Below, in pieces: positions 6,916 through 15,645 of a stretch of DNA of 64,000 bases. How positions within the stretch are numbered: position 1 is the stretch's first letter; every line of letters begins with the position of its first letter. Origin of the DNA: Candidatus Saccharibacteria bacterium UBA1103 (GTDB taxonomy: Bacteria; Patescibacteriota; Saccharimonadia; Saccharimonadales; Saccharimonadaceae); assembly GCA_002313515.1 (NCBI GenBank), contig DCBQ01000005.1:1-64000 (forward strand), given 5' to 3'. The translations under genes and the position numbers were made by a program. Below the pieces are notes generated by a model. That model was given only the letters and a program-made list of their open reading frames with translations. It did no database searches and was not told the DNA's origin.

Positions 6916-9477
6916 TTAGCTAATCGAGTTAATAGTGTCAGCTAGATGTGTGGCCTGGCGCTTCTTTTCGGCTAGGCTCTGCTTAGTTTCGGCAACTAGC
7001 TTAGCTGGCGCTTTCTCGACGTAACCCTTGTTGGCGAGTCGTCGTTCTAGGTTAGCAATCTCGTTCTTAGTCTGCTCTAATTGGCTAGCTAGGTGATGCT
7101 TGTAATCGGCAATCTGCTGATCGGTTAGCTCTAGCCAGGACTCTGAATTCTTACAGACGACACGCAATCCATGCGGCGTACTGTCATGGCGGACTTTATT
7201 TAGCTTGGCTAGTGATTTTACTAGATCGCCCTGCTCTGCTAATAATTCGTCTGTATTATAGATCAAATTGTACTTACCGTTTGGCAGTTGTGCGGTAATA
7301 TTGCGAATCGCAGTCACTAATTCGGCGACTTTATCGAATTCAGCAGCTTTTCGTACGGAAAAGTCTAATTTCTTGGGCCATTTTTGGCGAATTAGCAAGG
7401 TGTTGTCATTGCGAAGCGTGGTCCAGATGGTTTCGGTTACGAATGGCGCAAATGGATGGGCTAGCCGCAATGAAATATTCAGCACGTGGCGCATAAAGGC
7501 GGGATTGCTACCAGTTTTACTGGCCTCAACGTACCAGTCGGCTAGTTCGTCCCAGATCACGTGATAAATAGTCTCGACAGCCTCGGCGAAGCGGTAATTC
7601 TTGATATGACTATCTAGGGTCGTGCGTGCCTGCTCCAGTCGACTGTAAATCCAGTGGTCGGCGATAGTTTCCGGCTTGGCGCGATCGGCCTCGCTATCGG
7701 TTACCCCGGCCTCGTCAGCTTTAGCCTCGATAAAGCGAGCAATGTTCCATAGCTTGTTGCAGAAGTTGCGCCCGGCCACCACGGAGGCTTCTGAGAAAGC
7801 CTGAGCCTGTCCAGCGCTACGGTTCATGACGATACCGATGCGGAGGGCGTCACTACCATACTTGGCAATAATATCCATCGGATTAACGACATTGCCCTTA
7901 CTCTTGCTCATTTTCTGGCCATGTCCATCTAGGATTAGGCCGTGCAGGAAGACGTCCTTGAATGGCACCTTTCCTGTTACGTATAAGCCTAGCATGATCA
8001 TGCGGCTGACCCAGGCACGCAGAATATCTACGCCAGTTTCCATTACTGAGTTGGGATAGAAGCGACTCAATCGACCGCCAGTGGTGTAATCAGTGGTAAC
8101 AAATGGCCACTGACCACTGCTGAACCAGGTGTCAAAGGTGTCCTCGTCACGAACGTACGATTTACCATTGACTTCAATCTCGGTTTGGTCAACGCGAGTA
8201 TCAAAAATCCAGTCGTCGGGATCGTTGGCCGCGTGGAAGGCGGGGATTGGAATGCCCCACGGGATTTGGCGGCTGATGTTCCAATCGCGTAGCTCGTCGT
8301 AATAACGCGCTAGCTCCCTACCCTTCTGCTCTGGCACAAAGTGAATCTCGCCGGCTTCGACCGCCTGCTTGGCGCGTTGGGCCAGCGGTTGTACTTTGAT
8401 GAACCACTGTTTCATCAGTAGTGGCTGAATAGTGGTGCCGCACTTATAGCAATGTGGCACATCATGAGTGAAATCTTCGATTTTAGTCAGTGCCCCGCAC
8501 TTTTTTAGATCCTCGACCACGGCGTCGCGAGCATCATCGGCGGTCATGCCGCGATACTTCTCGGGTGCGTTATCAGTAATCTTGCCATCGGTGCCGATAA
8601 TTTGAATCATTGGTAGGTTGTGACGCTGGCCGATCTCGAAGTCTAACGGGTCGTGTGCTGGTGTAATTTTTACGGCACCAGTCCCAAAACCTAGCTCGAC
8701 GCCCTCGTCGGCAACCACTGGAATCTCGCGTCCTACCAGAGGTACAATGACCTTCTCGCCTACCAAATTCTTGTATTTGGGGTCATCCGGGTGTACAGCA
8801 ATTGCGGTATCACCGAGCATGGTTTCGGGTCGAGTAGTAGCTACCTCGATACTCCCCTTCCCGTCTGGTGTTTTGTAAACGATGTGCCAGAGGTGAGATT
8901 TCTCAGACTTGAATTCAACCTCAATATCGGCAAACGAAGTTTGATGCTTTGGACAGTAGTTTACAATGCGATTACCTCGGTAAATTAAGCCGTCATCCCA
9001 TAGCTTTTTGAACGTTGCATAAATCGTGTCGATTACCTTCTTATCCAAGGTAAACACAGTTGAGAACCAGTCGCAGCTAGCGCCCAGTGCCCTGACTTGT
9101 AGCTCCATATTGCCGCGATTTTTCTCAACAAAATCCCAGGTCTGACGATAGAGCTCTTCACGACTAAAGTCGAAGCGAGATTTCCCTTGCTTATTTAAGG
9201 CGCGCTCAAATACCACCCAGGTTTCAAAGCCAGCGTGATCTGCCCCTGGAATCCAGATAGTATCTCTACCCTGCATGCGGTAATAGCGGATTAAGATATC
9301 TTCAATTGGCAGCATGTAAGCGTGCCCAACGTGCAGATTGCCATTAGCATTCGGAGGTGGCATGACTATAGAATAGGGGTCGCCTTCTCCAGTTGGCGCA
9401 AATGCTCCGCTGGTCTCCCACATTGCGTAAATGGGCGTTTCGTAATCGTTAGGATTGTACGTTTTTGGTAAATTCAT
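6916..9477 (-). CDS. valS: Valyl-tRNA synthetase
   Basis: 853 residues, class I synthetase charging tRNA-Val. The HIGH box appears as HVGH (49-52) after the PPPNANG motif. The KMSKS loop is intact around residue 521, the CP1 editing domain (TTRPETMLGDTA) is present, and a C-terminal coiled coil (NEIANLERRLANKGYVEKAP) is the ValRS-specific tRNA-binding arm. The motif normally reading PG-T-DHAG-IAT is here PGADHAGFETW, a local variation. The gene is monocistronic, with a structured leader of about 195 nt and an AAAGG ribosome-binding site. Confidence 0.98.
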   Translation of the reverse strand: MNLPKTYNPNDYETPIYAMWETSGAFAPTGEGDPYSIVMPPPNANGNLHVGHAYMLPIEDILIRYYRMQGRDTIWIPGADHAGFETWVVFERALNKQGKSRFDFSREELYRQTWDFVEKNRGNMELQVRALGASCDWFSTVFTLDKKVIDTIYATFKKLWDDGLIYRGNRIVNYCPKHQTSFADIEVEFKSEKSHLWHIVYKTPDGKGSIEVATTRPETMLGDTAIAVHPDDPKYKNLVGEKVIVPLVGREIPVVADEGVELGFGTGAVKITPAHDPLDFEIGQRHNLPMIQIIGTDGKITDNAPEKYRGMTADDARDAVVEDLKKCGALTKIEDFTHDVPHCYKCGTTIQPLLMKQWFIKVQPLAQRAKQAVEAGEIHFVPEQKGRELARYYDELRDWNISRQIPWGIPIPAFHAANDPDDWIFDTRVDQTEIEVNGKSYVRDEDTFDTWFSSGQWPFVTTDYTTGGRLSRFYPNSVMETGVDILRAWVSRMIMLGLYVTGKVPFKDVFLHGLILDGHGQKMSKSKGNVVNPMDIIAKYGSDALRIGIVMNRSAGQAQAFSEASVVAGRNFCNKLWNIARFIEAKADEAGVTDSEADRAKPETIADHWIYSRLEQARTTLDSHIKNYRFAEAVETIYHVIWDELADWYVEASKTGSNPAFMRHVLNISLRLAHPFAPFVTETIWTTLRNDNTLLIRQKWPKKLDFSVRKAAEFDKVAELVTAIRNITAQLPNGKYNLIYNTDELLAEQGDLVKSLAKLNKVRHDSTPHGLRVVCKNSESWLELTDQQIADYKHHLASQLEQTKNEIANLERRLANKGYVEKAPAKLVAETKQSLAEKKRQATHLADTINSIS

Positions 9478-9685
9478 GAATTAAAACCTTTGCTGTGTTA
9501 TCTATTGTGAACGTGAAATGAGGCCACTTTAACAATCTCGAAATGTCTCTCGAGCCCACCTCAACCTAGTTGTCGGAAAGTTAACGTTCGCATCCAATTA
9601 CCACATATGAAATGTGAAATATTGTGCGATGTTAAACGTCTGCACCACTTTGTTTTGACCTCATTTTTGTGTTGCAACTATTATA
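9478..9685 (-). promoter_or_regulatory. Promoter and structured 5' leader of valS
   Basis: On the minus strand TGG-TATAAT (9680-9685) is an extended -10 element, giving a leader of about 195 nt. It contains nested complementarity: AATGAGG near the 5' end with CCTCATT near the start codon, TTAACATCGCA with TGCGAACGTTAA enclosing CACAT/ATGTG, and CTCGA/TCGAG. This suggests a folded regulatory leader. A T-box was considered, but no AGGGTGGNACCGCG motif is present. The gap to 9840 otherwise holds only a family-B repeat. Confidence 0.5.
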
Positions 9686-9719
9686 CCATAAAAGAGTAGG
9701 GTGAGGTAGACTTAGGCTC

Positions 9720-9828
9720 GCCGGTGGAGATACAAAAAATTAGAGGACTCATCCCTTTGTAGTACAGGCGAGGCGGGCGACAGCTAGCTGCATTATCTGA
9801 ATTAAATATGTTGGAACTACAGGTGGCT
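9720..9828 (+). repeat. Family-B palindromic repeat
   Basis: Full-length diverged copy. It starts GCCGGTGGAGATACAAAAA, has AGAGGACTC, an inner CTTTGTAGTACAGG stem, and ends GGAACTACAGGTGGCT. It aligns end to end with the reverse complement of 4542-4652. Confidence 0.8.
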
Positions 9829-9840
9829 AAAACACTTTAG

Positions 9841-10782
9841 TTATCGGTTGGTAATTTTTAGTAACAGTCGATATATCTGGTAGCGCAGAGGATGTAGGGG
9901 CTTCTCCCAGGTACCTAGCCGCTCAATCCGTTGGCCACCAAAGGATAATTTGAACTGCGTAAAGCCTTTCCAGTGTTGATAACGCGGATTCTCAGAGTCG
10001 TGCTGCGGAGCGATGCCGTACCAGTCAAACCAGTGACAACCTTGCTGATGGGCGTACTTCAAAGCGAATAATCCTAAACCAGTAGCAGGGGAGTACTTGC
10101 GATACTCAGTGCGGTTGGCAGCGTGGGCGTAACTCATGGTTGTGCCGTCGGTATAGAAGATGATGCTAGCGATTTTAGTGCCACCTAGCTCGGCGAACAT
10201 TAGACCAGCCGCTTTTTTAGGAAACAGGAAGGCGGCGAGCTGCTGAAAATACAGATCATCGTGCGGGCGCATGCCAGTGCGCTTGGCTACCTCGTGAATC
10301 ATCTCGATAAAGTATTTAATATCGGTGGGTTTATAGCTGACGGAGTAGGTGATGCCGGCCTTGTCGCACTTTCTTGCGTAGCGGCGGGCGGTTTGTGACA
10401 GCTCGGCCATTAGCTTGTCCTCATCCACTGATACGTCGTTAACTACGGTGGCGGGCGGTTGTACCTCGCGGTGACTATGGCGATAGCCCAGTTTCTTTAA
10501 ATTTGCCTCAGTAATGGTGGGGCAGGTGGGCTCAATGCGAATAAAATCTAGCTTCTTCTGTTTGGCGATTTTAACTAGGTCGTCAGTAGCGTCCTTTAGG
10601 CTATTGGCGTCCTTAATTACTGGACCAAATGGACAATATAGTCGATTGCTCATCTGACCATGCTCAATAATACCTAGGTATGAATAATCCGGCGTTGTCT
10701 CATGTACAACGCTATTCTTAATCGACTTCTGAAAATCACCCCAAATAGAGCTCTGTAGAAAACTCTTTTCCTCACTAAACAT
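9841..10782 (-). CDS. FemAB/FemX family aminoacyltransferase (peptidoglycan bridge)
   Basis: 313 residues. It matches the FemABX layout: tandem GNAT-like domains, an N-terminal FLQSSIWGDFQKS segment and a C-terminal HWFDWYGIAP...YQHWKGFTQFKLSFGG segment (family signature). These enzymes add amino acids from aminoacyl-tRNA to the lipid II stem peptide, so the product probably builds an interpeptide bridge, in keeping with murE and dacA nearby. The substrate amino acid cannot be read from sequence. The gene is leaderless: TGTGC-TAGAAT ends 6 nt before ATG, divergent from the SGNH gene. Confidence 0.88.
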   Translation of the reverse strand: MFSEEKSFLQSSIWGDFQKSIKNSVVHETTPDYSYLGIIEHGQMSNRLYCPFGPVIKDANSLKDATDDLVKIAKQKKLDFIRIEPTCPTITEANLKKLGYRHSHREVQPPATVVNDVSVDEDKLMAELSQTARRYARKCDKAGITYSVSYKPTDIKYFIEMIHEVAKRTGMRPHDDLYFQQLAAFLFPKKAAGLMFAELGGTKIASIIFYTDGTTMSYAHAANRTEYRKYSPATGLGLFALKYAHQQGCHWFDWYGIAPQHDSENPRYQHWKGFTQFKLSFGGQRIERLGTWEKPLHPLRYQIYRLLLKITNR

Positions 10783-10860
10783 AATTCTATTCTAGCACAG
10801 CCGTAAATCGAACCTATCGTCACGGCCGCGCCGTTGGGTGGTTTATGCTAAAATAAAGCT

Positions 10861-11487
10861 ATGATAACAGATAGAAATATCGACATCTTTATTGGTGACA
10901 GCACGGTGGATGGTTATAAATTTCCCGAATATACTGACAACCACGATTATGTAAACATTCAGAAATTGCCGACCTGGGCAAAGTTGTTTTGTGCGGCTGA
11001 TCACGCCATCCAAGCTAATCATGCTCGGGCTAGTGCCGGATGGCTAGCGAATTATAATTATGCTAAGCAATACGATGATGCTATGGCTATGCATGACCAT
11101 GCGCGGATTCGGCGAATTATCTTCTCAGGTGTTGCGAACGATTTCTGGAACAAATTTGCGCCCGAACAAGTGGTTATGGCAATGACCAGACTATTAAAAA
11201 GGGCAAAGGTCGAAAATCCGGATGCGCAGATTATCTGGGTGACCCAGGTCATGCCACCTTCACCGCGCAACCTAAAGGAGCTAGCTGGTCTGAGCTTCGC
11301 CTCTAAACTACTAATTAAAACCGTGCAGGATTTGGGCGTAGAGGCGGCTGATGCGACAGGTTGGTTATCTGATACCACTGACACTTGGGTGGAGGATGAG
11401 CTGCATCCCAATAAGAGGGGACACCAGCTAGCGGCTACTAAAATGGTAGAATTCATTAACTCTACTAATCTTCCTGTGCTACAATAA
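10861..11487 (+). CDS. SGNH/GDSL family hydrolase
   Basis: 208 residues. Block I GDST (12-15) gives the nucleophile Ser14, block III GVAND (90-94) the oxyanion Asn, and block V DELH (178-181) the catalytic Asp and His. There is no signal peptide, so it is cytoplasmic or exported by another route. Substrate (ester or acetyl group) unknown. Its position next to femX could hint at cell-wall deacetylation, but that is inference. -10 TGC-TAAAAT ends 6 nt before ATG. Confidence 0.88.
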   Translation: MITDRNIDIFIGDSTVDGYKFPEYTDNHDYVNIQKLPTWAKLFCAADHAIQANHARASAGWLANYNYAKQYDDAMAMHDHARIRRIIFSGVANDFWNKFAPEQVVMAMTRLLKRAKVENPDAQIIWVTQVMPPSPRNLKELAGLSFASKLLIKTVQDLGVEAADATGWLSDTTDTWVEDELHPNKRGHQLAATKMVEFINSTNLPVLQ

Positions 11488-11520
11488 TCGTAGAATAATT
11501 AATCCTAATAGGAGAATACT

Positions 11521-11856
11521 ATGATAATTAAGCCATCAACTGCTATTCGCAACAATTATAACGAGATTTCCGACCTCGCCCGCGAGACTGGCGAGCCAAT
11601 TTACCTAACTAAAAATGGAGAGGGGGACTTGGTGGTCTGCAACATTGATGTCTTTACGCGTCAACAAGAGGCGGCGCAGCGCGAGCTCGAGCACAAGAAG
11701 GCGTGGCTAAAGGATGAGATCCTACGCGGTCGAGCCTGGTGCGAGGCTGGACATCCGAATCTGACGATGGACGAATTTAAGAAACGCTTTGATAAGCACG
11801 TTGACATGCTAGAGCGCAGCCAAAAGAAAAATAATAATCAGCCGACAGAGGCTTAG
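11521..11856 (+). CDS. Antitoxin, Phd/YefM family
   Basis: 111 residues. The N-terminal fold (IKPSTAIRNNYNEISDLARETGEPIYLTKNG) is the Phd/YefM DNA-binding domain. The C-terminal half is charged and probably disordered, as expected of the toxin-binding part. It has a TAGGAGAA ribosome-binding site and an extended -10 (TGTGC-TACAAT) inside the end of the SGNH gene. It is followed after 2 nt by the toxin gene. Such antitoxins neutralise the toxin and autorepress the operon. Confidence 0.9.
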   Translation: MIIKPSTAIRNNYNEISDLARETGEPIYLTKNGEGDLVVCNIDVFTRQQEAAQRELEHKKAWLKDEILRGRAWCEAGHPNLTMDEFKKRFDKHVDMLERSQKKNNNQPTEA

Positions 11857-11858
11857 AA

Positions 11859-12173
11859 ATGGATAAATTTAGGGTGGAAATTACGAATCTAGCTGCTGAA
11901 ATGATGGAGACACATGCGGACTATCTAGCTGATTTTAATGATGGCTCGCCACAAAAATTCAAGGAAGCGTTTTATGCAGCTGTAGATGGCTTAGTAACGC
12001 TTCCGCGTCGATACTCGCGGGTTTACGCTGATGATGAGACCATGGGTGAGCTGCGTAAGGCTTGGTTCTATCATAATCGCTGCGCCGCGATCTTTCGTAT
12101 CGATGACAACAAGGTTGTCGTTGAGTATGTAATCGATGACAAACAGGAAAACGCCTGGCTGTTTGATCTATAG
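11859..12173 (+). CDS. Toxin, RelE/ParE superfamily
   Basis: 104 residues: N-terminal helix pair with FRVEITNLAAEMMETHADYL, a central LPRRYSRVY strand, and a C-terminal RCAAIFRIDDNKVVVEYVIDD...WLF, the RelE/ParE fold with basic surface residues. RelE members cleave ribosome-bound mRNA and ParE members poison gyrase, and sequence alone does not decide between them. It is translationally coupled to the antitoxin. No other plasmid or phage gene is nearby, but this is the start of a small accessory patch. Confidence 0.87.
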   Translation: MDKFRVEITNLAAEMMETHADYLADFNDGSPQKFKEAFYAAVDGLVTLPRRYSRVYADDETMGELRKAWFYHNRCAAIFRIDDNKVVVEYVIDDKQENAWLFDL

Positions 12174-12245
12174 ATTTAGATAATAGATGCTAGCTTAGCT
12201 GCTTTTGCGTCAACGAAGTAACTTGTATAATCTGCACTAAAATAA

Positions 12246-12284
12246 TAAGCCGACTCATAAAGAGTCGGCTGTGGGAGACTATGA
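12246..12284 (-). terminator. Terminator hairpin between convergent genes
   Basis: AGCCGACTC/GAGTCGGCT with a 5-nt loop. The minus-strand tail reads TTATTATTTTAG, serving the gene that ends at 12300. It may also slow transcripts coming from the toxin gene. Confidence 0.65.
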
Positions 12285-12299
12285 TACGATCCTTGGTTA

Positions 12300-12732
12300 T
12301 TAGTATTCAGTGTTGACAGTTAGAGTGGGTGGCGCTGGATATATACCACTCTCGCGTACAGCTTTGACTTGCAATGCATAAACATTGTCTCCGCACCAGA
12401 AGTTTCGCTTTCCGTAAGTCGGCATGGCATCTTTCTCTTCCCATACGACGTTTCCGGTGCGTCCAAGCATGCGGACATCAACTCTAGTTACACTTCCGCC
12501 ATACGTGTATAGACATGCCCAGCGATTGTGCACTCTGCTTCCTATGACAGTCTGATATGAGCCGTGGACTACATGTGTGTAGTTGGGAGCTCCACTGCAC
12601 TGGGGTGCTGCATACGTTGAAGCATCATCAGATGCATAGGCTGTATTTTTGTACGGCAAAAAATGTTAGTGTTGATATAACGGCAAATACGGCTAATACG
12701 GCTAATAGCTTTCGCCTAATCGAAGTGTACAT
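12300..12732 (-). CDS. Small secreted protein of unknown function, split by a frameshift in the signal peptide
   Basis: A very good ribosome-binding site (AAAGGAG) precedes ATG at 12732, which opens MYTSIRRKLLAVLAVFAV, a classic signal-peptide start, but this frame ends after 34 codons. The downstream frame (12300-12659) carries on with LPYKNTAYASDD, ending in an AYA signal-peptidase-like site, then a Cys-containing mature domain of about 110 residues with no recognised family. Removing one T from the T6 run (12658-12663) joins the frames into one secreted protein. So this is a recent pseudogene, a slippage-controlled gene or a sequence error. Confidence 0.65.
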
Positions 12733-12844
12733 AAAATCTCCTTTAAGTACTTGGGTTCCCCACGTGGTACAGTGTAACATTTAACCAGTATTCTTGTCTA
12801 TGGCGGTTTTGGTAGCTAGGATACGTATGATATAATCTAGCATT

Positions 12845-13146
12845 ATGAATAAGGTAAAAAATCGATCAATCGCAAGGTGCTGATTTATAGGGCATTAGGA
12901 GTGCTAATATCGATACTGTTTATTTTTACAGGAGCTACGATTATTTTGCAGCGCAACTCAGATCAAAGCAGAATGAGTAAGTCTTGCGATAGAACCAACG
13001 ACACTAGGTACTGTCAATTAATGAACAATTATAATATGACAGAGTCCTACTCTAGTGCTACACTTGCGTCGTATATAATGTTTTCAACGGCTATAGTTTG
13101 CCTTCTTATTTCTTTGAAGCCAACATTTCAGAACTCTGATAAGTAG
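12845..13146 (+). CDS. Small two-segment membrane protein, frame broken in an A6 run
   Basis: TATAAT ends 8 nt before ATG 12845, but that frame stops after 12 codons. The long frame (12877-13146, 89 residues from GTG) has two membrane segments (about residues 2-24 and 65-80) joined by a polar Cys-containing loop, but no ribosome-binding site. Adding one A to the A6 run at 12856-12861 fuses them into MNKVKKSINRKVLIYRALG, a natural positively charged lead into the first membrane segment. Family unknown. Confidence 0.55.
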
Positions 13147-13157
13147 TTCTGTTTGAT

Positions 13158-14204
13158 CTATAAATTCCACGCGGTCTTGGTCATGCTGATAGATGGGATG
13201 ACGTCGAGGCGGCGAGGATCGGTCGGTGGTAGAATCTGGGTCTTATAATATCCGAGTGTGGCAATCATAGCGCCGTTATCGGTGCATAATGCGGGTGAAG
13301 GGAAGTTGATCGGAATCGGTAACTTCTCTTTTAATTGGCGGCGCAATTCCTGATTAGCAGCCACGCCGCCGGCAATAACTACCGACTTCGGCTGGTATTC
13401 ACGAGTAGCTTTAACTAACTTTTCAACCAAGGTCTCTGCAGCGGTGTATTGGAAGCTGGCGGCAAAGTCGGCGACCTGTTGTTTGGTTAACTTAGCAGCT
13501 AGTTCGTGTGACGGAAAAGTGTGATCCACGCCGACCGCATCCTGAACGGCACGGAGTACGGCGGTCTTCAGTCCACTAAAGCTAAAGTCATACTTACTGT
13601 GCATGTGGGCCTTGGGCAGGTGATACTTGTGCGGATCGCCCGATAGTGCTGCCTGGGCAATTGACGGGCCACCGGGGTAGGGCAAACCAATAATTTTTGC
13701 CACCTTGTCAAAAGCTTCGCCTACCGCATCGTCGGCGGTTTGACCGAGTAGCTCGTAATCGCCGTGGTTACGGAATAGTACAATCTGCGAGTGTCCGCCA
13801 CTGACAATTAGGGCGAGGAAGGGGAACTCGGGTGGGGTGTCCATTAGAAAGTTAGCGTAGACGTGTCCCTCTACGTGATGGACGGGGTAGAAAGGCTTGT
13901 GTTTAATTAGCGCCAAGGTGCGAGCTGATAGTGAACCGATTAGTAGTGATCCAATCAACCCCGGCATCATGGTGGCGGCGATGGCGTCAACCTCGTCCCA
14001 TCCGCCAGCGTCCTGCACGGCCTTATCGATTACTGGTAGTACAACTTCGAGGTGTGAGCGAGCGGCGACCTCTGGCACTACTCCGCCATAGGCCTTGTGA
14101 ATATCAATCTGAGTATTTACTACGTTACTGATTATTTCACGCCCGTCGCGCACCACGGCGGCCGCGGTCTCGTCGCACGAGCTCTCGATACCTAACACAT
14201 TCAT
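13158..14204 (-). CDS. tsaD: tRNA N6-adenosine threonylcarbamoyltransferase TsaD
   Basis: 348 residues. It transfers the threonylcarbamoyl group to A37 of ANN-decoding tRNAs, working with TsaB, TsaE and TsaC. It starts MNVLGIESSCDETAAAVV (ASKHA fold). The metal-binding HxxxH is HVEGH (110-114), and the DDAVGEAFDKVAK and SGGHSQ motifs are present. TAAAAT ends 7 nt before ATG (leaderless), divergent from murE. Confidence 0.97.
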   Translation of the reverse strand: MNVLGIESSCDETAAAVVRDGREIISNVVNTQIDIHKAYGGVVPEVAARSHLEVVLPVIDKAVQDAGGWDEVDAIAATMMPGLIGSLLIGSLSARTLALIKHKPFYPVHHVEGHVYANFLMDTPPEFPFLALIVSGGHSQIVLFRNHGDYELLGQTADDAVGEAFDKVAKIIGLPYPGGPSIAQAALSGDPHKYHLPKAHMHSKYDFSFSGLKTAVLRAVQDAVGVDHTFPSHELAAKLTKQQVADFAASFQYTAAETLVEKLVKATREYQPKSVVIAGGVAANQELRRQLKEKLPIPINFPSPALCTDNGAMIATLGYYKTQILPPTDPRRLDVIPSISMTKTAWNL

Positions 14205-14250
14205 TGTCTATATTTTAGCACAGGGGCGGCGGGGTGGTATAATTAGAATC

Positions 14251-15600
14251 ATGAAACTGACTCCAACAGATATCCGCAACTCGGTGATGGTGCCGGTGCA
14301 TGCGGTGCGGGCCTTTATGAAGGCCAATAAATACGATTATCCCGCCAGCTCAATGACGGTGATTGGTGTAACAGGTACGAATGGCAAGACCACTACTTGT
14401 TTTATGATTTACAACATGCTATTGAAGGCGGGCTATAAGGTCGGCCTGATGTCAACCGTAGCTAACGCTATTGGCGACCAGATGACGGCGCAGTCAGCGC
14501 ATATGACCACAGCTGATGCTGGTACGATGAACAAGCGCTTAGCCAAGATGCGTGACGCGGGTGTGCAATATTTGGTGATTGAGGTGTCTAGCCATGCGCT
14601 GGCGCAACACCGGGTCTTCGGCATCCCGTTTGATATCGTGGTTGAGACTAATGTAACGGAAGAGCATTTGGACTACCATCGTACTTTCAAACGCTACCGC
14701 GAGGCTAAGATGAAATTATTCAAGCTGTGCGCTAATAACGCCAAGCGAGGCGGTCGTGGAGTGGGTATTGCTAACGCTGACGATCCGTCGGTAGGTTACT
14801 TTGTACGCGAAGTACCAACGCCAATCACCTATGGTATTAACGCCGGTCAGATGCGGGCGCGTCAGGTTAAACTGACCGCCAAGGGCGTGGAGTACTATCT
14901 GAAACACGATAAAACTACCTATCACATCAAGACGCAGATTCCGGGCGAGTTTAATGTATATAATTCGCTCGCGGCGGCCAGTGTGGGGATTCAACTGGGA
15001 CTAGATAAGCAGCAAATCGAGGACGGTATTTATTCGCTAGCTAGCGTCGAGGGGCGCATGAACCGGATTGACGAGGGACAAGACTTTGACGTCATTATTG
15101 ACTTTGCCCACACGCCGGACGCCTACGAGAAATTATTGCCAGGTTTAACTAAACTAGCTAAGGGCAAGGTGATTACTTTGTTTGGTGGTGCAGGCGAGCG
15201 CGATCAGGAAAAGCTGCCGCTAATGGGCAAGATTGCCGCCGAGAATTCGGATATCGTGATTTTGACCGAAGATGATCCACGTGGCAACGTTCGTGCACAG
15301 AGCGAGAAATTGGCTAAGGGAGCTCGCAAAGCCGGCAAAAAGGACAATAAAGACCTATTATTTATCGACGACCGTGTAGCTGCAATTGAAAAAGCAATGG
15401 AGTTAGCTAACAAGGGCGATATGGTAGTACTAATGGGCAAGGGTCACGAAAAGACTATTGCTAGAGCTAATGCTGATGAGCCATGGAACGAAGCACTGGT
15501 GGCGCGCTATGCCATTCTGAAGGTGTTAGACAAAGCTGATACCGACGAGGCTAAGTCTCTCCACGATGAACTGGTCGAGAAGAAGATTATTAAGAAATAG
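14251..15600 (+). CDS. murE: MurE-type UDP-MurNAc-tripeptide ligase lacking the N-terminal domain
   Basis: 449 residues. The ATP loop TGTNGKTT is already at 41-48, whereas in classical MurE (about 495 residues) it follows a uridine-binding N-terminal domain of roughly 90-100 residues. That domain is nearly absent here. The central domain (EVSSHALAQHR, NVTEEHLDYH, carbamylated-Lys region YREAKMKLF) and C-terminal domain (FAHTPDAYEKLL, GGAGERDQEK, DDPRGN, GKGHEK) are intact. DDPR resembles the DNPR box that binds meso-diaminopimelate in E. coli MurE, so a DAP-like substrate is possible but unproven. Leaderless: TATAAT ends 7 nt from ATG. Confidence 0.88.
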   Translation: MKLTPTDIRNSVMVPVHAVRAFMKANKYDYPASSMTVIGVTGTNGKTTTCFMIYNMLLKAGYKVGLMSTVANAIGDQMTAQSAHMTTADAGTMNKRLAKMRDAGVQYLVIEVSSHALAQHRVFGIPFDIVVETNVTEEHLDYHRTFKRYREAKMKLFKLCANNAKRGGRGVGIANADDPSVGYFVREVPTPITYGINAGQMRARQVKLTAKGVEYYLKHDKTTYHIKTQIPGEFNVYNSLAAASVGIQLGLDKQQIEDGIYSLASVEGRMNRIDEGQDFDVIIDFAHTPDAYEKLLPGLTKLAKGKVITLFGGAGERDQEKLPLMGKIAAENSDIVILTEDDPRGNVRAQSEKLAKGARKAGKKDNKDLLFIDDRVAAIEKAMELANKGDMVVLMGKGHEKTIARANADEPWNEALVARYAILKVLDKADTDEAKSLHDELVEKKIIKK

Positions 15601-15645
15601 TGGTATAATTACCTACAAGAATAAAACAAAAAGGAAGATTTAAAC

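Noticed and set aside
9478..9685. T-box riboswitch in front of valS
   Set aside because: GTGG motifs occur, but no AGGGTGGNACCGCG box, no convincing specifier loop and no terminator/antiterminator pair.
11521..13146. Prophage or integrated plasmid around the toxin-antitoxin pair
   Set aside because: No integrase, replication or structural phage gene is present; only a small accessory patch is seen.
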